DNA of 64,000 nt from Syntrophus sp. (in: bacteria) (GCA_013824835.1 PNOM01000001.1:62001-126000); one strand, 5' to 3'; counted from the stretch's first letter, positions 1-11,882 are shown. The notes: generated from the letters alone by a model not told the origin. Program-made: numbers and translations.

Positions 1-891
1 GATGAGGCTGGTTTCAGAGATGTACCCATTTATGCGCCTAATCAGGACGAAAGGTTTTACCAGGAGCTGAATATAATGGGCGGGAAATTTTCGCGATTAG
101 GCTGGCGTGCAGTCGTTGCAATTGATCTTATTACAAAGATGCTCCTTGAGACAAGGCCTTTTGAAATGAAACAGGGTGAAACGGACAGGGTATATGGAGA
201 GGCCCTGGCCCTTATCTCCGGGGAGGTCGAAAGGGGGGGCGATAAGATAATGAAAACCCTTGAAAACACAGCGCATATGTTTGAATCTATCAGAAAAAGT
301 TTGGTAAAAAAACCCATAGTCGGTATCGTAGGCGAAATATATATCAGGTCCAACAGATTCAGCAACAATTATCTGATTAAAAAGGTTGAAGAGTTTGGTG
401 GACAGGTATGGCTTGCGCCTATTGCGGAGTGGATCGCATATGTGAACTATACGTCGCGAAGAAGAAGTATGAAACGTGCTGGTCTATCCAATATGTTCAA
501 CCTTGTCCTTACAGATTATATTCAGAAAAAGGATGAGCATAGAATGGAAAAGATATTCAAAAAGATGCTAAGATATGGTCCTGAGCCAAGGGTGGATTCA
601 ATTATCAGAAAAGCAAGACCTTATGTGGATGTAAGTTTTGAAGGAGAGGCCATATTGAGCGTAGGTAAAACGATTGATTTTATAGATAAGGGAGTCTCGG
701 GAATTGTTAATGCAATGCCCTTTACCTGTATGCCTGGTACTATTTCGAGCGCAGTTATGAAGCTTATTCACAACAAATATGATGTTCCGACTATTAATGT
801 AGCCTATGACGGCCAGGGGGGTACAAACATTGCCACCCGCCTCGAAGCATTCATGTACCAGGTAAAGGAGCAGTTTCAGGACAATGGGTAA
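1..891 (+). CDS. Acyl-CoA dehydratase activase-related protein, C-terminal part
   Basis: The reading frame is open from base 1, so the gene starts before the window and only its last 296 codons are here. Family knowledge: these proteins resemble the activase and B-subunit of 2-hydroxyacyl-CoA dehydratases and benzoyl-CoA reductases, Fe-S enzymes of anaerobic acyl-CoA metabolism. Visible hallmarks are GIVGEIYIRSN in the middle, the motif NAMPFTCMPGTISSA with its conserved cysteine, and a C-terminal YDGQGGTN followed by TRLEAFMYQ. The stop overlaps the start of the next gene by eight bases, suggesting translational coupling. The actual substrate cannot be told from this fragment. Confidence 0.8.
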   Translation, partial: DEAGFRDVPIYAPNQDERFYQELNIMGGKFSRLGWRAVVAIDLITKMLLETRPFEMKQGETDRVYGEALALISGEVERGGDKIMKTLENTAHMFESIRKSLVKKPIVGIVGEIYIRSNRFSNNYLIKKVEEFGGQVWLAPIAEWIAYVNYTSRRRSMKRAGLSNMFNLVLTDYIQKKDEHRMEKIFKKMLRYGPEPRVDSIIRKARPYVDVSFEGEAILSVGKTIDFIDKGVSGIVNAMPFTCMPGTISSAVMKLIHNKYDVPTINVAYDGQGGTNIATRLEAFMYQVKEQFQDNG

Positions 892-2182
892 TCCTTCTTT
901 TGAAATAATAGCAATAGTCATCCTTGTTCTTTTGAACGGTATCTTCTCTGCCGGTGAAATAGCCATCATATCATCGAGAAAAAGCAAGATAAAAGAGATG
1001 ATACGGGATAAAAAGGAACATGCGGAGACGCTCCTTTCCATGAAGGAGAATCCGGAGAGATTTCTCTCGGTAGTGCAGGTAGGAATCGCTCTCTTTGGCA
1101 CTCTCGCATCGGCGATCGGCGGCATTATCTCGATAAAATATCTGACCCCTATACTGGACAGGATTTTCACGAAAGAGATTAGTGAGGCCCTTGCCCTTGT
1201 CATTGTGGTTGCTGTCTTAACCTATCTTTTCCTCGTTATAGGAGAGCTGGTGCCGAAATACATCGGGATGAACTACAAGGAAGGAGTTGCTTTAAAGATT
1301 ACCCCTATATTTGAACTCACTTCAAAATTACTTTTTTTTGCGGTAAATTTTCTGACCATTTCTACCATGTTTATTGTAAAGGGTATGAAACTCAAAAAAG
1401 GGGAAGAACATGTCGGGGAAAGCGAGATAAAGATTCTCCTTGAAGAAGGGAGGCAAAAAGGGGTTTTTGACCGGACAGAAGAGGAGCTGATTCACGGTGT
1501 TTTCAAATTTGCAGACAGGCTCGTCAAAGAGATCATGGTTCCCAGGCCCAATATCTATTGTATTGACATAGAGGGGGGTAAAGATGAAATCCTTAAGTAT
1601 ATTATCGAAAATGAATACTCCCGATACCCTGTATACAAATATCATCCCGATAATATTATAGGGATTGTGTATCATAAGGATATTACCAGACATATATGGC
1701 AGAAGGAGCTTTTTGATCTGGAGAAACTCCTGAAAAAACCGTTTTTTGTACCTGATACTATGGAAATAAGCATCCTTCTCAAGGAGATGCAAAAAAGGCG
1801 TGTCCACATGGCCATTGTTATTGATGAGTATGGGACCACTACCGGCATAGTGACCCTTGAAGATATCATGGAAGAGATATTCGGGGAAATCATGGATGAG
1901 ACTGATGTAGACGACAGGATGGAACGGTTAAAGGATGGATCCATCATTATAGACGGCGCATATTCTATCAGAGATTTGAACAGTAAAATGAATTTTGATC
2001 TTGCAGAATCTCCTGATTACGAGACCCTGGGCGGTTTTATACTGAATCAGCTCCAGGGGGTAGCAAAAGGAGGGGAGATGATTTATGTAGGCCAATACAA
2101 GTTTACCGTGGTTGACATAGAGGGGCGGAGAATAAAAAAGATCAAGCTGGAACGGACACGGCACGGAGCAAAGAAGGTTTAG
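884..2182 (+). CDS. CNNM/HlyC-CorC family membrane protein with CBS pair
   Basis: This 432-residue protein has the order typical of the hemolysin-C/CNNM family: an N-terminal DUF21 membrane region with about four hydrophobic segments (roughly residues 1-165), two CBS domains (about 200-330, starting near [10 protein letters not shown] and ending near [16 protein letters not shown]), and a C-terminal transporter-associated CorC_HlyC domain. Family members are linked to magnesium or other divalent cation efflux, and the hemolysin name is historical. The ATG lies inside the end of the upstream gene (overlap ATGGGTAA). It converges on accA with nine bases between the stops. The function is inferred from family only. 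Confidence 0.9.
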   Translation: MGNPSFEIIAIVILVLLNGIFSAGEIAIISSRKSKIKEMIRDKKEHAETLLSMKENPERFLSVVQVGIALFGTLASAIGGIISIKYLTPILDRIFTKEISEALALVIVVAVLTYLFLVIGELVPKYIGMNYKEGVALKITPIFELTSKLLFFAVNFLTISTMFIVKGMKLKKGEEHVGESEIKILLEEGRQKGVFDRTEEELIHGVFKFADRLVKEIMVPRPNIYCIDIEGGKDEILKYIIENEYSRYPVYKYHPDNIIGIVYHKDITRHIWQKELFDLEKLLKKPFFVPDTMEISILLKEMQKRRVHMAIVIDEYGTTTGIVTLEDIMEEIFGEIMDETDVDDRMERLKDGSIIIDGAYSIRDLNSKMNFDLAESPDYETLGGFILNQLQGVAKGGEMIYVGQYKFTVVDIEGRRIKKIKLERTRHGAKKV

Positions 2183-2191
2183 CAGTTACCT

Positions 2192-3151
2192 TTATCTTTT
2201 CTCCTCAAAAACTCCCATATTTCTAAATTTGTTATATCTCTTCTCTTTCAGTTCTTCTGCGGGAACCTTCATTAACTTTTCAAGATATGCTGCCAGTACA
2301 TTTTGTGTATTGAGGAAGGTTTCTTCCCAATTTCTGTGTGCCCCTCCGAAGGGTTCCTTAATGATTTCTTCTATCACGTGAAGCTTAAGGAGGTCATGGG
2401 ATGTTGGTTTCAGCGCATCAGCAGCGAGGGGGCCCTTTGAACCGTCCCTCCAGAGTATTGCCGCACACCCTTCAGGCGAAATGACAGCATAAGTGGCATT
2501 TTCCAGCATTATTATTCTGTCGCCTACACTGATCCCGAGGGCGCCTCCGCTGCCTCCCTCTCCAATAACGATTGTTATGATGGGAACATTGAGGGAAAAC
2601 ATAAAAAAGATACTTGAGGCGATCGCCTCTGCCTGGCCCCTCTCCTCAGCTTCGATTCCAGGAAAGGCGCCTGGTGTATCGATAAAGGTTATGATAGGTT
2701 TTCCCCATCGGTTTGCCATATCCATGATTCTCATTGCCTTTCTGTATCCATCAGGGTGGGCCATACCAAAATTCCTGTAAGCCATTTCCCGGATATCTTT
2801 TCCCTTCTGGTGGCCGATAACTGCTACGGAGATACCTTCAAATTCTGCAAAGCCGGCCACAATTGCAGGGTCATCCCGGTATCTCCTGTCCCCCTTAAGT
2901 TCTACAAAGTTGGAAAACAGTCTTGCAATATAATCAAGGGTGTGGGGCCTGTTTAAGTGTCTTGAAACCTGAGAGCGCTGCCAGTTTGTTAAATCACCAT
3001 AAATCTCTTTTTCAAGCTTTGAAACCTTTTTTGAGAGGGCGCTTAGTTCCTTTGAATATTGAGGAACATTTATGTCATGGAACCTTTTTATTTCATCTAT
3101 TCTACGCTCTAATGGTTCAAGTCTTTTTTCAAAATCAAGATAATATCTCAT
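2192..3151 (-). CDS. accA: Acetyl-CoA carboxylase carboxyltransferase subunit alpha
   Basis: AccA, with AccD, transfers the carboxyl group from carboxybiotin to acetyl-CoA to make malonyl-CoA, the first committed step of fatty acid synthesis in the cytoplasm. The 319-residue length is normal for the family. The N-terminal helix begins YYLDFEKRLEPLERRI; the core carries GHQKGKD, AHPDGYRKA, FIDTPGAFPG and GEGGSGGALGI, which form the crotonase-like fold and acyl-CoA site. It is the last gene of a minus-strand run and its start overlaps the end of dnaE by 17 bases. That dnaE-accA order is common in proteobacteria. Confidence 0.97.
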   Translation of the reverse strand: MRYYLDFEKRLEPLERRIDEIKRFHDINVPQYSKELSALSKKVSKLEKEIYGDLTNWQRSQVSRHLNRPHTLDYIARLFSNFVELKGDRRYRDDPAIVAGFAEFEGISVAVIGHQKGKDIREMAYRNFGMAHPDGYRKAMRIMDMANRWGKPIITFIDTPGAFPGIEAEERGQAEAIASSIFFMFSLNVPIITIVIGEGGSGGALGISVGDRIIMLENATYAVISPEGCAAILWRDGSKGPLAADALKPTSHDLLKLHVIEEIIKEPFGGAHRNWEETFLNTQNVLAAYLEKLMKVPAEELKEKRYNKFRNMGVFEEKR

Positions 3152-6100
3152 TCGACACCTCTATAAAAATACCTTCTGAAAAGTTATTCAATAGTACATC
3201 CGTCTTCGCAGGGTCTATCCTCAAGTCCTTGATATGGAGAGACCTGCTGTCCCCATTAAGGAAAAATTCGAGTGATATATTTGCATTGCCCTTAATACTG
3301 AAGAGTATATCTTTCAGCTTGCGGAGGTCTTCTTTTTTGAAAACATCGCAATTAATCCGAACTTTTACCCTGTTTTTCATCTCCCGGACGATATCTTCCA
3401 GCAAGGTGATATTCTTTCCCTTTATCCTCGCGCCGCTTTCGTCAACCTTCTCGATTGACCCTGTTACGATTAAAGGTTTTTCGCTTTTGATGTTGAGGAG
3501 ATTTTTCGCATAAAGCTCTGGAAAAACGATCACTTCCACAATCCCCTTTGTGTCTTCGAGGGTGATATAGGCCATTTTATCACCCCTTTTTGTTGTTACT
3601 TCCCTGCAATTATTAACCATGCCCACAATATTTATATCTTCGGAGGTCTCTGCTTCTTTAAGCCGCTGACTATCGAAGGGGGTGATCTCTCTTATCAGTT
3701 CTTCATAGGATGCGAGAGGATGCTTGCTGAAATAGAAGCCAAGGGCCTCTTTTTCTCCGAGGAGAATCTCATCCTTGGGAAGTTCCTCTATATCGGGTAT
3801 TTCAATAACCTCGTTGGCGCTGTATTCGGTTCCGAATATGTCCATCTGGTATCCGATTGTAGGGTCCTTTTTCTGAGGTTTATCCGATTTGGTCTGCATG
3901 ATGTGGAGTATTTGGGACCTCTTCAGACCCATATTGTCAAAACAGCCTGCCTTGGCAAGGCTCTCCATCACCTTCTTGTTTACTTTCCGCGAATCGATTG
4001 CATTGAGGAATTGAGTAAAGGAGGTGAATTCCCCAAGCTCTGCCCTCACTGCAAGGATGCTCTCAAGGGCCGCATCGCCAACATTTTTTATCCCTGACAG
4101 ACCGAACCTTATCTTGCCCCCAACGACTGTAAAGGATTTGTCGCTTTTGTTTATATCAGGAGGAAGAATCTCTATACCGTCCTCACGGCACTCGGTGACA
4201 TATTTTACCATCTTATCGGTATCGTTCACCTCGCTTGTGAGAATAGCGGCAAAGTAGGTCACATAATAATGGGCTTTAAGATAGGCGGTTTGATATGAAA
4301 TGAGCCCATATGCGGTACTGTGGGATTTATTGAAGCCGTACTCACCGAACTGGAGGATGACATCATAAATCTTTTGGGCAGCAGTGGGGGCAACCCCATT
4401 GGCGGTAGCGCCGGTCATGAATTGTTCTCTGTATGCCTCGATCTGCTCAGGAACTTTCTTGCTCATTGCTTTTCGCAGAGAATCTGCATCTTTTATCGAA
4501 AAATGAGCAAGAACAGTAGCGATCTTCATTATCTGCTCCTGATAGATAATGACACCGTATGTATCTTTCAGGACCCCCTCAAGAAGGGGTGTCTCATATT
4601 TCACGAGGGACGGGTTATTTTTTCTTTTGATAAATTCATCGACCATACCGCTTTTTAGAGGGCCAGGCCGATAAAGGGCGATGAGGGGCATTATATCCTC
4701 GAATTTAGAGGGCTTGAGTTTGGTGAGAAGGTCTTTCATCCCCCTGCTTTCAAGCTGGAATACCCCGGATGTGTTACCTGCTGCAAGAAGCTCATAGGTC
4801 TTCCTGTCGTCAAGGGGGATATTGGTAATATCGATTTCTATGCCCTGGGCCTTCAAAAGCTTTCTTGCCTCATCGATAATGGTGAGGGTCTCAAGGCCAA
4901 GAAAATCGATCTTTATAAGTCCGATCTTCTCTATGATCTTCATGGCGTACTGGGTAATTATTTCATCCCTTGAGCCTTTATAAAGAGGGAGATACTCGGA
5001 AAGATGTTTGTTTGCGATCACAATGCCGGCCGCGTGGGTCGATGCGTGGCGGGCAAGGCCCTCAAGGACTATTGCATTATCGAGGAGTTCCTTTATCTTG
5101 CCGTCAGTCCGGTAAAGCTCGGCCAACTGAGGCTCATCTTTCATTGATTTCTCAATGCCGTTATCTGCTGAGGTGACCATTTTTGCAATCTTGTCGACCT
5201 CAGCATAAGGGATGCCCAGGGCGCGCCCTACATCCCTGACTGCTGCTTTTGACTGCATGGTTCCAAAGGTGATGATCTGGGCGACATTATCCTTGCCGTA
5301 TTTCTCTGTTACGTACCTGATGACTTCATCTCGTCTTTTCTTGCAGAAATCAACATCAATATCAGGCATACTGACCCGTTCGGGGTTTAAAAATCTCTCG
5401 AAAATCAGATCATATTTGATTGGATCAATATCAGTTATGGCGAGGCAGTAAGCGACAAGGCTCCCTGCTGCGGAGCCCCTGCCAGGACCGACGGGAATAC
5501 CTTCACCCTTTGCGTATTGTATGAAATCGGCGACAATGAGGAAGTAACTTGCAAAGCCTATCCGTTTGATTACTTCAATCTCATACAAGAGCCGTTCTCT
5601 GTATGTCCTTTTCGTTTCCTCTGTAAAAATGTCATAGGAAAGACCGATATGTTCAAGTCTTGATTGAAAACCCTTTTCGCAGAGTTTTTCAAAATATTCA
5701 TCAATCCCGAGACCTTCAGGGGGCTTGAATTCAGGGAAATGATAGGTCTTTGAATCTATCTCCACGTTACACATATCAGCGATTTTTACCGTATTTGACA
5801 ATGCCTCAGGATATTGGGCAAAGGCAGACTCCATCACCTCTTTTGATTTAAAATAAAACTCCTCGGTCTGAAAGGAGAGCCTGTCCTTGTCGTTCATAGT
5901 CTTGCCGGTCTGTATGCAGAGGAGAAGTTCGTGGGCCTTTGCGTCCTCTTTTCTCAGGTAGTGACAGTCGTTGGTAGCCACAAGGGGGATGCCGTATTCT
6001 TTCGAAAGACGGGCAAGACCTTCATTGATCTTTGTCTGCTCAGGAATGCCATTGTCCTGGAGCTCAAAATAAAGCCTCTCTCCAAAGATGGAATGGTATT

Positions 6101-6584
6101 CTTCCACCCTGTCCCTGATGTTCCTTTCGTCATCACGCAAAATCATGCTGGGGATTTCACCCTTGATACAGGCTGTGAGACATATGAGGCCTTCATGATA
6201 TTTTCTGAGGAGCTCTTTGTCTATCCTTGGCACATAATAGAAACCTTCAAGGTGGGCAAAACTGACGAGCTTGAGGAGGTTCTGGTACCCCTGATTGTTC
6301 ATTGCAAGAAGCACTATGTGAAATGCATTGTCTTCACCCCGAACCTTCTTCTGGTCAAACCTTGATTTCGGCGCAATATATGTTTCACAGCCTATAATAG
6401 GTTTTATGCCGAACTGTTTTGCGGTAAAATAGAAATCAACGGCGCCGAACATATTGCCGTGGTCCGTGATGCTGCACGCACCCATCCCGTATTCCTTGGC
6501 AAGTCTGAAGAGACGGTCAAATCGTATTGCGCCATCCAGCAGACTGAACTGGGTGTGCATGTGAAGATGAACGAAATCTGCCAT
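3135..6584 (-). CDS. dnaE: DNA polymerase III subunit alpha
   Basis: This is the replicative polymerase subunit, 1149 residues, close to the usual 1160. Domains in order are an N-terminal PHP domain (HLHMHTQFSLLDGA), the polymerase palm and thumb with catalytic aspartates in PDIDVDF (near residue 400) and in KIDFLGLETLT (near 555), a helix-hairpin-helix region, and an OB-fold near the C-terminus (VTTKRGDKMAYITLED). The PHP histidines and the active-site carboxylates look intact. It lies five bases downstream of guaA and overlaps accA, so it is probably co-transcribed with the purine genes. Confidence 0.98.
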   Translation of the reverse strand: MADFVHLHMHTQFSLLDGAIRFDRLFRLAKEYGMGACSITDHGNMFGAVDFYFTAKQFGIKPIIGCETYIAPKSRFDQKKVRGEDNAFHIVLLAMNNQGYQNLLKLVSFAHLEGFYYVPRIDKELLRKYHEGLICLTACIKGEIPSMILRDDERNIRDRVEEYHSIFGERLYFELQDNGIPEQTKINEGLARLSKEYGIPLVATNDCHYLRKEDAKAHELLLCIQTGKTMNDKDRLSFQTEEFYFKSKEVMESAFAQYPEALSNTVKIADMCNVEIDSKTYHFPEFKPPEGLGIDEYFEKLCEKGFQSRLEHIGLSYDIFTEETKRTYRERLLYEIEVIKRIGFASYFLIVADFIQYAKGEGIPVGPGRGSAAGSLVAYCLAITDIDPIKYDLIFERFLNPERVSMPDIDVDFCKKRRDEVIRYVTEKYGKDNVAQIITFGTMQSKAAVRDVGRALGIPYAEVDKIAKMVTSADNGIEKSMKDEPQLAELYRTDGKIKELLDNAIVLEGLARHASTHAAGIVIANKHLSEYLPLYKGSRDEIITQYAMKIIEKIGLIKIDFLGLETLTIIDEARKLLKAQGIEIDITNIPLDDRKTYELLAAGNTSGVFQLESRGMKDLLTKLKPSKFEDIMPLIALYRPGPLKSGMVDEFIKRKNNPSLVKYETPLLEGVLKDTYGVIIYQEQIMKIATVLAHFSIKDADSLRKAMSKKVPEQIEAYREQFMTGATANGVAPTAAQKIYDVILQFGEYGFNKSHSTAYGLISYQTAYLKAHYYVTYFAAILTSEVNDTDKMVKYVTECREDGIEILPPDINKSDKSFTVVGGKIRFGLSGIKNVGDAALESILAVRAELGEFTSFTQFLNAIDSRKVNKKVMESLAKAGCFDNMGLKRSQILHIMQTKSDKPQKKDPTIGYQMDIFGTEYSANEVIEIPDIEELPKDEILLGEKEALGFYFSKHPLASYEELIREITPFDSQRLKEAETSEDINIVGMVNNCREVTTKRGDKMAYITLEDTKGIVEVIVFPELYAKNLLNIKSEKPLIVTGSIEKVDESGARIKGKNITLLEDIVREMKNRVKVRINCDVFKKEDLRKLKDILFSIKGNANISLEFFLNGDSRSLHIKDLRIDPAKTDVLLNNFSEGIFIEVSNEILS

Positions 6585-6589
6585 CTATA

Positions 6590-8134
6590 CTATTCCCACT
6601 CGATAGTGCTCGGGGGTTTTGAAGAGATATCGTAGACCACCCTGTTGACGCCGGGAACCTCATTTATGATTCTCCGTGCCATAATATCGAGGACTTCGTA
6701 GGGGACCCTCGACCAGTCAGCAGTCATGGCGTCCTCACTCTCAACAATCCTGAGGGCGATTACATTCGCGTAGGTTCTCTCATCACCCATAACGCCTACG
6801 GTTTTTACCGGTATGAGAATCGCAAAAGACTGCCAGATATGCGAGAATGCGCTGTTTCGTTCAACCTCGTCCCTGACGATACTGTCTGCTTCCTTCAGTA
6901 TCTTCAGCCGTTCCCTGCTTACATCCCCGATAATTCTTATGGCAAGGCCGGGGCCGGGGAAGGGTTGTCTCTGGACTATGTAATCAGGGAGTCCGAGTTC
7001 TTTTCCTACGATCCTCACCTCATCCTTGAAAAGTTCTTTCAGGGGTTCCAGGAGTTTCAGTTTCATCCTCTTTGGCAAGCCGCCCACGTTGTGATGGCTC
7101 TTTATAGTGGCGGAAGGGCCTTTGGAAGAAATACTTTCAATGATATCCGGGTATAGGGTTCCTTGAGCGAGGTATTGCACGTCACCGAGCTTCTTGGCCT
7201 CCTCCTCGAAGATCTTGATAAAAAGCTTCCCGATGATCTTTCTCTTCCGTTCCGGGTCCTTTACGCCTTTCAAGGCAGAGAGGAACAACTCTTCAGCATC
7301 GATATATTTCAGGTTTAAATGAAGCCTGTCTTTAAATATTTCAACGACTTCCCTCTCTTCATCCTTTCTCAATACCCCGTTATTCACAAAAACACAGCGC
7401 AGATTATCGCCAATGGCCTTGTGAATAAGAGTTGCCACAACAGAGGAATCAACGCCTCCGCTTAAGGCGCAGATTACCTTGCCATCGCCAACACTGTTCC
7501 TGATATGATCAGTGGCAAGCATTACAAAAGATTTTGGGGAAAAGAGTCCTTTTACCTTGCATATCTTGTAGAGAAAGTTCTTGAGTATCCGTTTGCCTTT
7601 TGGTGTGTGATGGACTTCCGGGTGAAACTGAACGCCGTATATCTTTGTATCTATAGACCTTATCGCTGCATGGGGAGAATTATCGGAGTGGGCAAGGGTT
7701 TTAAATCCCCTGGGCATGGTGAGCACCTTATCCTGATGGCTCATCCATATGATATCACCGTCTTTTATGCCCTCGAGAAGCATGTCTGAATCATCGAGTA
7801 CAATATGGGCCTTTCCATATTCCCGTTTAGATGATTTGTCGACCTTTCCTTTATAGATCGTGGTAATAAGCTGTAATCCATAGCATATGCCGAGGATGGG
7901 AATATTAAGGGAAAAGATACCTTTATCACATATGGGGGCATCAAGGTCGGTTACGCTTTTTGGGCCACCGGAGAGGATAATGCCTTTGGGGTTCATGGCT
8001 ATTATCTTATCAAAAGTTAAATTGAAGGGATATATCTCACAATATACGCCCAGCTCCCGGACCTTTCTTGCGATCAGCTGGGTATACTGGGAGCCGAAAT
8101 CGAGTATTAAGACTATTTCCTTATGGTAATCCAT
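6590..8134 (-). CDS. guaA: GMP synthase (glutamine-hydrolysing)
   Basis: GuaA converts XMP to GMP with ATP and glutamine. The 514-residue protein has the class I glutamine amidotransferase domain first, with the nucleophile in ILGICYGLQL and the His-Glu pair in VQFHPEVHHTP. The ATP-pyrophosphatase domain follows with the P-loop ALSGGVDSSV (near residue 225). The C-terminal dimerisation domain ends in the family signature SSKPPSTIEWE. It sits six bases after guaB, giving the two consecutive steps from IMP to GMP in one transcript. Confidence 0.98.
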   Translation of the reverse strand: MDYHKEIVLILDFGSQYTQLIARKVRELGVYCEIYPFNLTFDKIIAMNPKGIILSGGPKSVTDLDAPICDKGIFSLNIPILGICYGLQLITTIYKGKVDKSSKREYGKAHIVLDDSDMLLEGIKDGDIIWMSHQDKVLTMPRGFKTLAHSDNSPHAAIRSIDTKIYGVQFHPEVHHTPKGKRILKNFLYKICKVKGLFSPKSFVMLATDHIRNSVGDGKVICALSGGVDSSVVATLIHKAIGDNLRCVFVNNGVLRKDEEREVVEIFKDRLHLNLKYIDAEELFLSALKGVKDPERKRKIIGKLFIKIFEEEAKKLGDVQYLAQGTLYPDIIESISSKGPSATIKSHHNVGGLPKRMKLKLLEPLKELFKDEVRIVGKELGLPDYIVQRQPFPGPGLAIRIIGDVSRERLKILKEADSIVRDEVERNSAFSHIWQSFAILIPVKTVGVMGDERTYANVIALRIVESEDAMTADWSRVPYEVLDIMARRIINEVPGVNRVVYDISSKPPSTIEWE

Positions 8135-8140
8135 GTCGCC

Positions 8141-9650
<1,510 letters not shown>

Positions 9651-9847
9651 ATTAAAGGGTTTATAGCATGTCATGGCGTGTGTTCATTGTCTATCGGTTA
9701 TTGAAGCATGAGTCATCTACTCGTGGCTTGCCCATAGTTGTATTAAAACAGGCTCCATGTTTTCTGGATATTAATAAATTCGTCATAGTTAATAGCTTGT
9801 AAACCGTTAAAGTATAAAAGCAGCTTTCGATTCAACCTACAAAAGAC

Positions 9848-9875
9848 TTGCCATTTTATATGGGATTAGTATAAT
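9848..9875 (+). promoter_or_regulatory. Sigma-70-type promoter for the ABC ATPase genes
   Basis: A TTGCCA -35 hexamer and a perfect TATAAT -10 are separated by 16 bases. The -10 ends 50 bases before the ATG of the first ATPase gene, leaving a short leader. Confidence 0.6.
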
Positions 9876-9925
9876 GCATAAGGTTAAAATAATCAAAAAG
9901 ATTTTGTAAAGGGTGTAAACCATAC

Positions 9926-10903
9926 ATGGGTATGCTGAATAACAGGTTGCTGGAAGTGCATGACCTTACTACTGCTTTTCCTATAGATTCCGATACGGTA
10001 AGGGTTGTTGACGGAGTAAATTTCAGCCTCGATAAGGGTGAAATTCTCGGCCTTGTTGGTGAAAGCGGGTCAGGAAAGACCATGACCTCCCTCTCGATCA
10101 TGGGCCTTGTCCCTCCCCCCGGGAGGATACTGGGGGGGCAGGTGATCTTTGAAGGAAAAAATCTTGTGGGTCTTCCCGATAAAGATATGAATAATATCAG
10201 GGGTGACAGAATAGGTATGGTGTTCCAGGAGCCCATGAGCGCCCTCAACCCGGTTTTCCGGGTAGGTGACCAGATATGTGAAACCATAGAAACCCATAGA
10301 GACTTCACAAAATCAGAGATTAAGGGCCAGGCGATAGAGCTGCTACGAAGTGTAGGGTTTGATGAACCTGAACAGAAATTCATACAATATCCCCATCAAT
10401 TAAGCGGTGGGCAGAGACAAAGGATACTGATTGCCATGGCAGTATCCTGTAATCCATCCCTTGTCATTGCAGACGAACCGACTACAGCCCTTGATGTGGC
10501 AACAGAGTCCCAGATCCTCTGTCTATTGCAGGAGCTGGTTACAGGAAACAGTATGTCCATGATTTTTATCACCCATAACCTGCACATTATCAAGAGCCTG
10601 GGTAACAGGATAGGGATAATGTATGCTGGGAGGCTGCTGGAGCAGAACCGTGTTGATGATTTTTTCAGGGACCCAATGCATCCATACAGCAAGGGGTTGC
10701 TTGATTCTGTAGTCAATCTTAAGAGCGACCAGCAACGCCTCAAGGCGATTCCGGGCACAGTTCCGAAGATGTCTGAACTCCCCACAGGATGTAAATTTCA
10801 TCCCAGATGTCCTTCTGTTATGCCCATGTGCAGGGAAGTAGAACCGCAGATTAAAGAACTGGATAAGGGAAAATGGGTAAGGTGCTATCTGTATCAGAGC
10901 TGA
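9926..10903 (+). CDS. Oligopeptide/dipeptide-type ABC transporter ATPase (OppD/DppD-like)
   Basis: This 325-residue cytoplasmic ATPase powers uptake of peptides or related solutes in this family. Visible motifs are Walker A GESGSGKT (near residue 47), the Q-loop FQEPMSALNP, the signature LSGGQRQR, Walker B LVIADEPTTALD, and the C-terminal oligopeptide-family domain with GCKFHPRCPSVMPMC, whose cysteines bind an Fe-S cluster in some members. It overlaps the next ATPase by 31 bases. No permease or solute-binding gene is adjacent, so the partner subunits must be encoded elsewhere and the substrate is unknown. Confidence 0.93.
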   Translation: MGMLNNRLLEVHDLTTAFPIDSDTVRVVDGVNFSLDKGEILGLVGESGSGKTMTSLSIMGLVPPPGRILGGQVIFEGKNLVGLPDKDMNNIRGDRIGMVFQEPMSALNPVFRVGDQICETIETHRDFTKSEIKGQAIELLRSVGFDEPEQKFIQYPHQLSGGQRQRILIAMAVSCNPSLVIADEPTTALDVATESQILCLLQELVTGNSMSMIFITHNLHIIKSLGNRIGIMYAGRLLEQNRVDDFFRDPMHPYSKGLLDSVVNLKSDQQRLKAIPGTVPKMSELPTGCKFHPRCPSVMPMCREVEPQIKELDKGKWVRCYLYQS

Positions 10904-11814
10904 AAAAGTATTACGAAGTCCGAAAAACAGCATTCTCATATAAAAAGGATATTATCAGGGCAGTCGACGGGGTATCTTTTGACCTTGAGGAAGGGCAGAC
11001 CCTTGGAGTAGTTGGTGAGAGCGGTTCAGGAAAGAGTACCCTGGCCAGGTGCCTGCTCCTTCTTGAGGAACCGGATGAGGGGAAAATCATATTTCTTGGC
11101 CAGGACCTGAGGGAATTGGGAAGAAAGGAACTGAAAACTCTCAGGAAGGATATGCAGATTATCTTTCAGGACCCTTACTCGTCTTTAAATCCGAGGAGAA
11201 AGGTCTGTGATATCATGGCTGAGCCCCTTCTTTTCCATGGGGTTGTGGAAAGAAAGGCGGTAAAAGAAAAGGTCACGGAAATACTGAGTGATGTAGGCCT
11301 TGGCGAGGATTTTCTCAATAAATATCCCCATGAGATGAGCGGTGGCCAAAGACAGCGGGTTGCCATTGGTCGAGCCCTTGCGACCAAGCCGGTACTTATT
11401 GTTGCCGATGAACCGGTCTCATCCCTCGATGTCTCCATCCAGGCGCAGATTGTCAACCTCTTTATTGATATCAGAGAAAAGCTCGGGATTTCCATGGTCT
11501 TTGTTTCCCATGATTTAAATATCGTGAGGTTTATATCTGATACTATTATCGTTATGTATGCCGGCAAGGTCCTCGAAGCAGGTACCAGAGACGAGGTTTT
11601 CTATAAACCAATGCATCCCTATACGCAGATGCTCATACACTCAATAAATGGTGAACGCTTTAAAAGCCCTGATGACGGAGGGTTTATTATGACAGGAGGC
11701 TGTGTCTATTGCCCCAGATGTGACAGGAGAGGGGAGATGTGTGCTCAAAAAAGTCCTTGCCTCCAAGGGGACGAGGGGCACCGGGTAGCGTGCTTTATTG
11801 TAAGTGGCTCATAG
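10873..11814 (+). CDS. Oligopeptide/dipeptide-type ABC transporter ATPase (OppF/DppF-like)
   Basis: This is the second ATPase of the pair, 313 residues. It has Walker A GESGSGKST, Q-loop FQDPYSSLNP, signature MSGGQRQRVAIG and Walker B LIVADEPVSSLD. The C-terminal extension has cysteines in CVYCPRCDRRGEMC, as in OppF/DppF. The ATG lies inside the end of the upstream gene, and the two proteins would form the usual ATPase heterodimer. An inverted repeat begins within its last codons. Confidence 0.93.
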   Translation: MGKVLSVSELKKYYEVRKTAFSYKKDIIRAVDGVSFDLEEGQTLGVVGESGSGKSTLARCLLLLEEPDEGKIIFLGQDLRELGRKELKTLRKDMQIIFQDPYSSLNPRRKVCDIMAEPLLFHGVVERKAVKEKVTEILSDVGLGEDFLNKYPHEMSGGQRQRVAIGRALATKPVLIVADEPVSSLDVSIQAQIVNLFIDIREKLGISMVFVSHDLNIVRFISDTIIVMYAGKVLEAGTRDEVFYKPMHPYTQMLIHSINGERFKSPDDGGFIMTGGCVYCPRCDRRGEMCAQKSPCLQGDEGHRVACFIVSGS

Positions 11815-11882
11815 CTCATAGTGTGGAGCGGGAAATGACGGATACAAAATTCATCTTTACGCATTTCCCATGAGCCATGAGC
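11807..11882. repeat. Imperfect palindrome overlapping the OppF-like stop codon
   Basis: Outer arms GCTCATAGCTCAT and ATGAGCCATGAGC match as inverted repeats with one mismatch. Inside them GGGAAATG and CATTTCCC match exactly. The folded RNA would be a long interrupted hairpin after the ABC genes. It lacks a terminal T run, so it looks more like a dispersed palindromic repeat than a simple terminator. Confidence 0.5.

Noticed and set aside
598-1203. A 201-codon minus-strand frame
   Set aside because: It overlaps two supported plus-strand genes in full and shows no recognisable protein features.
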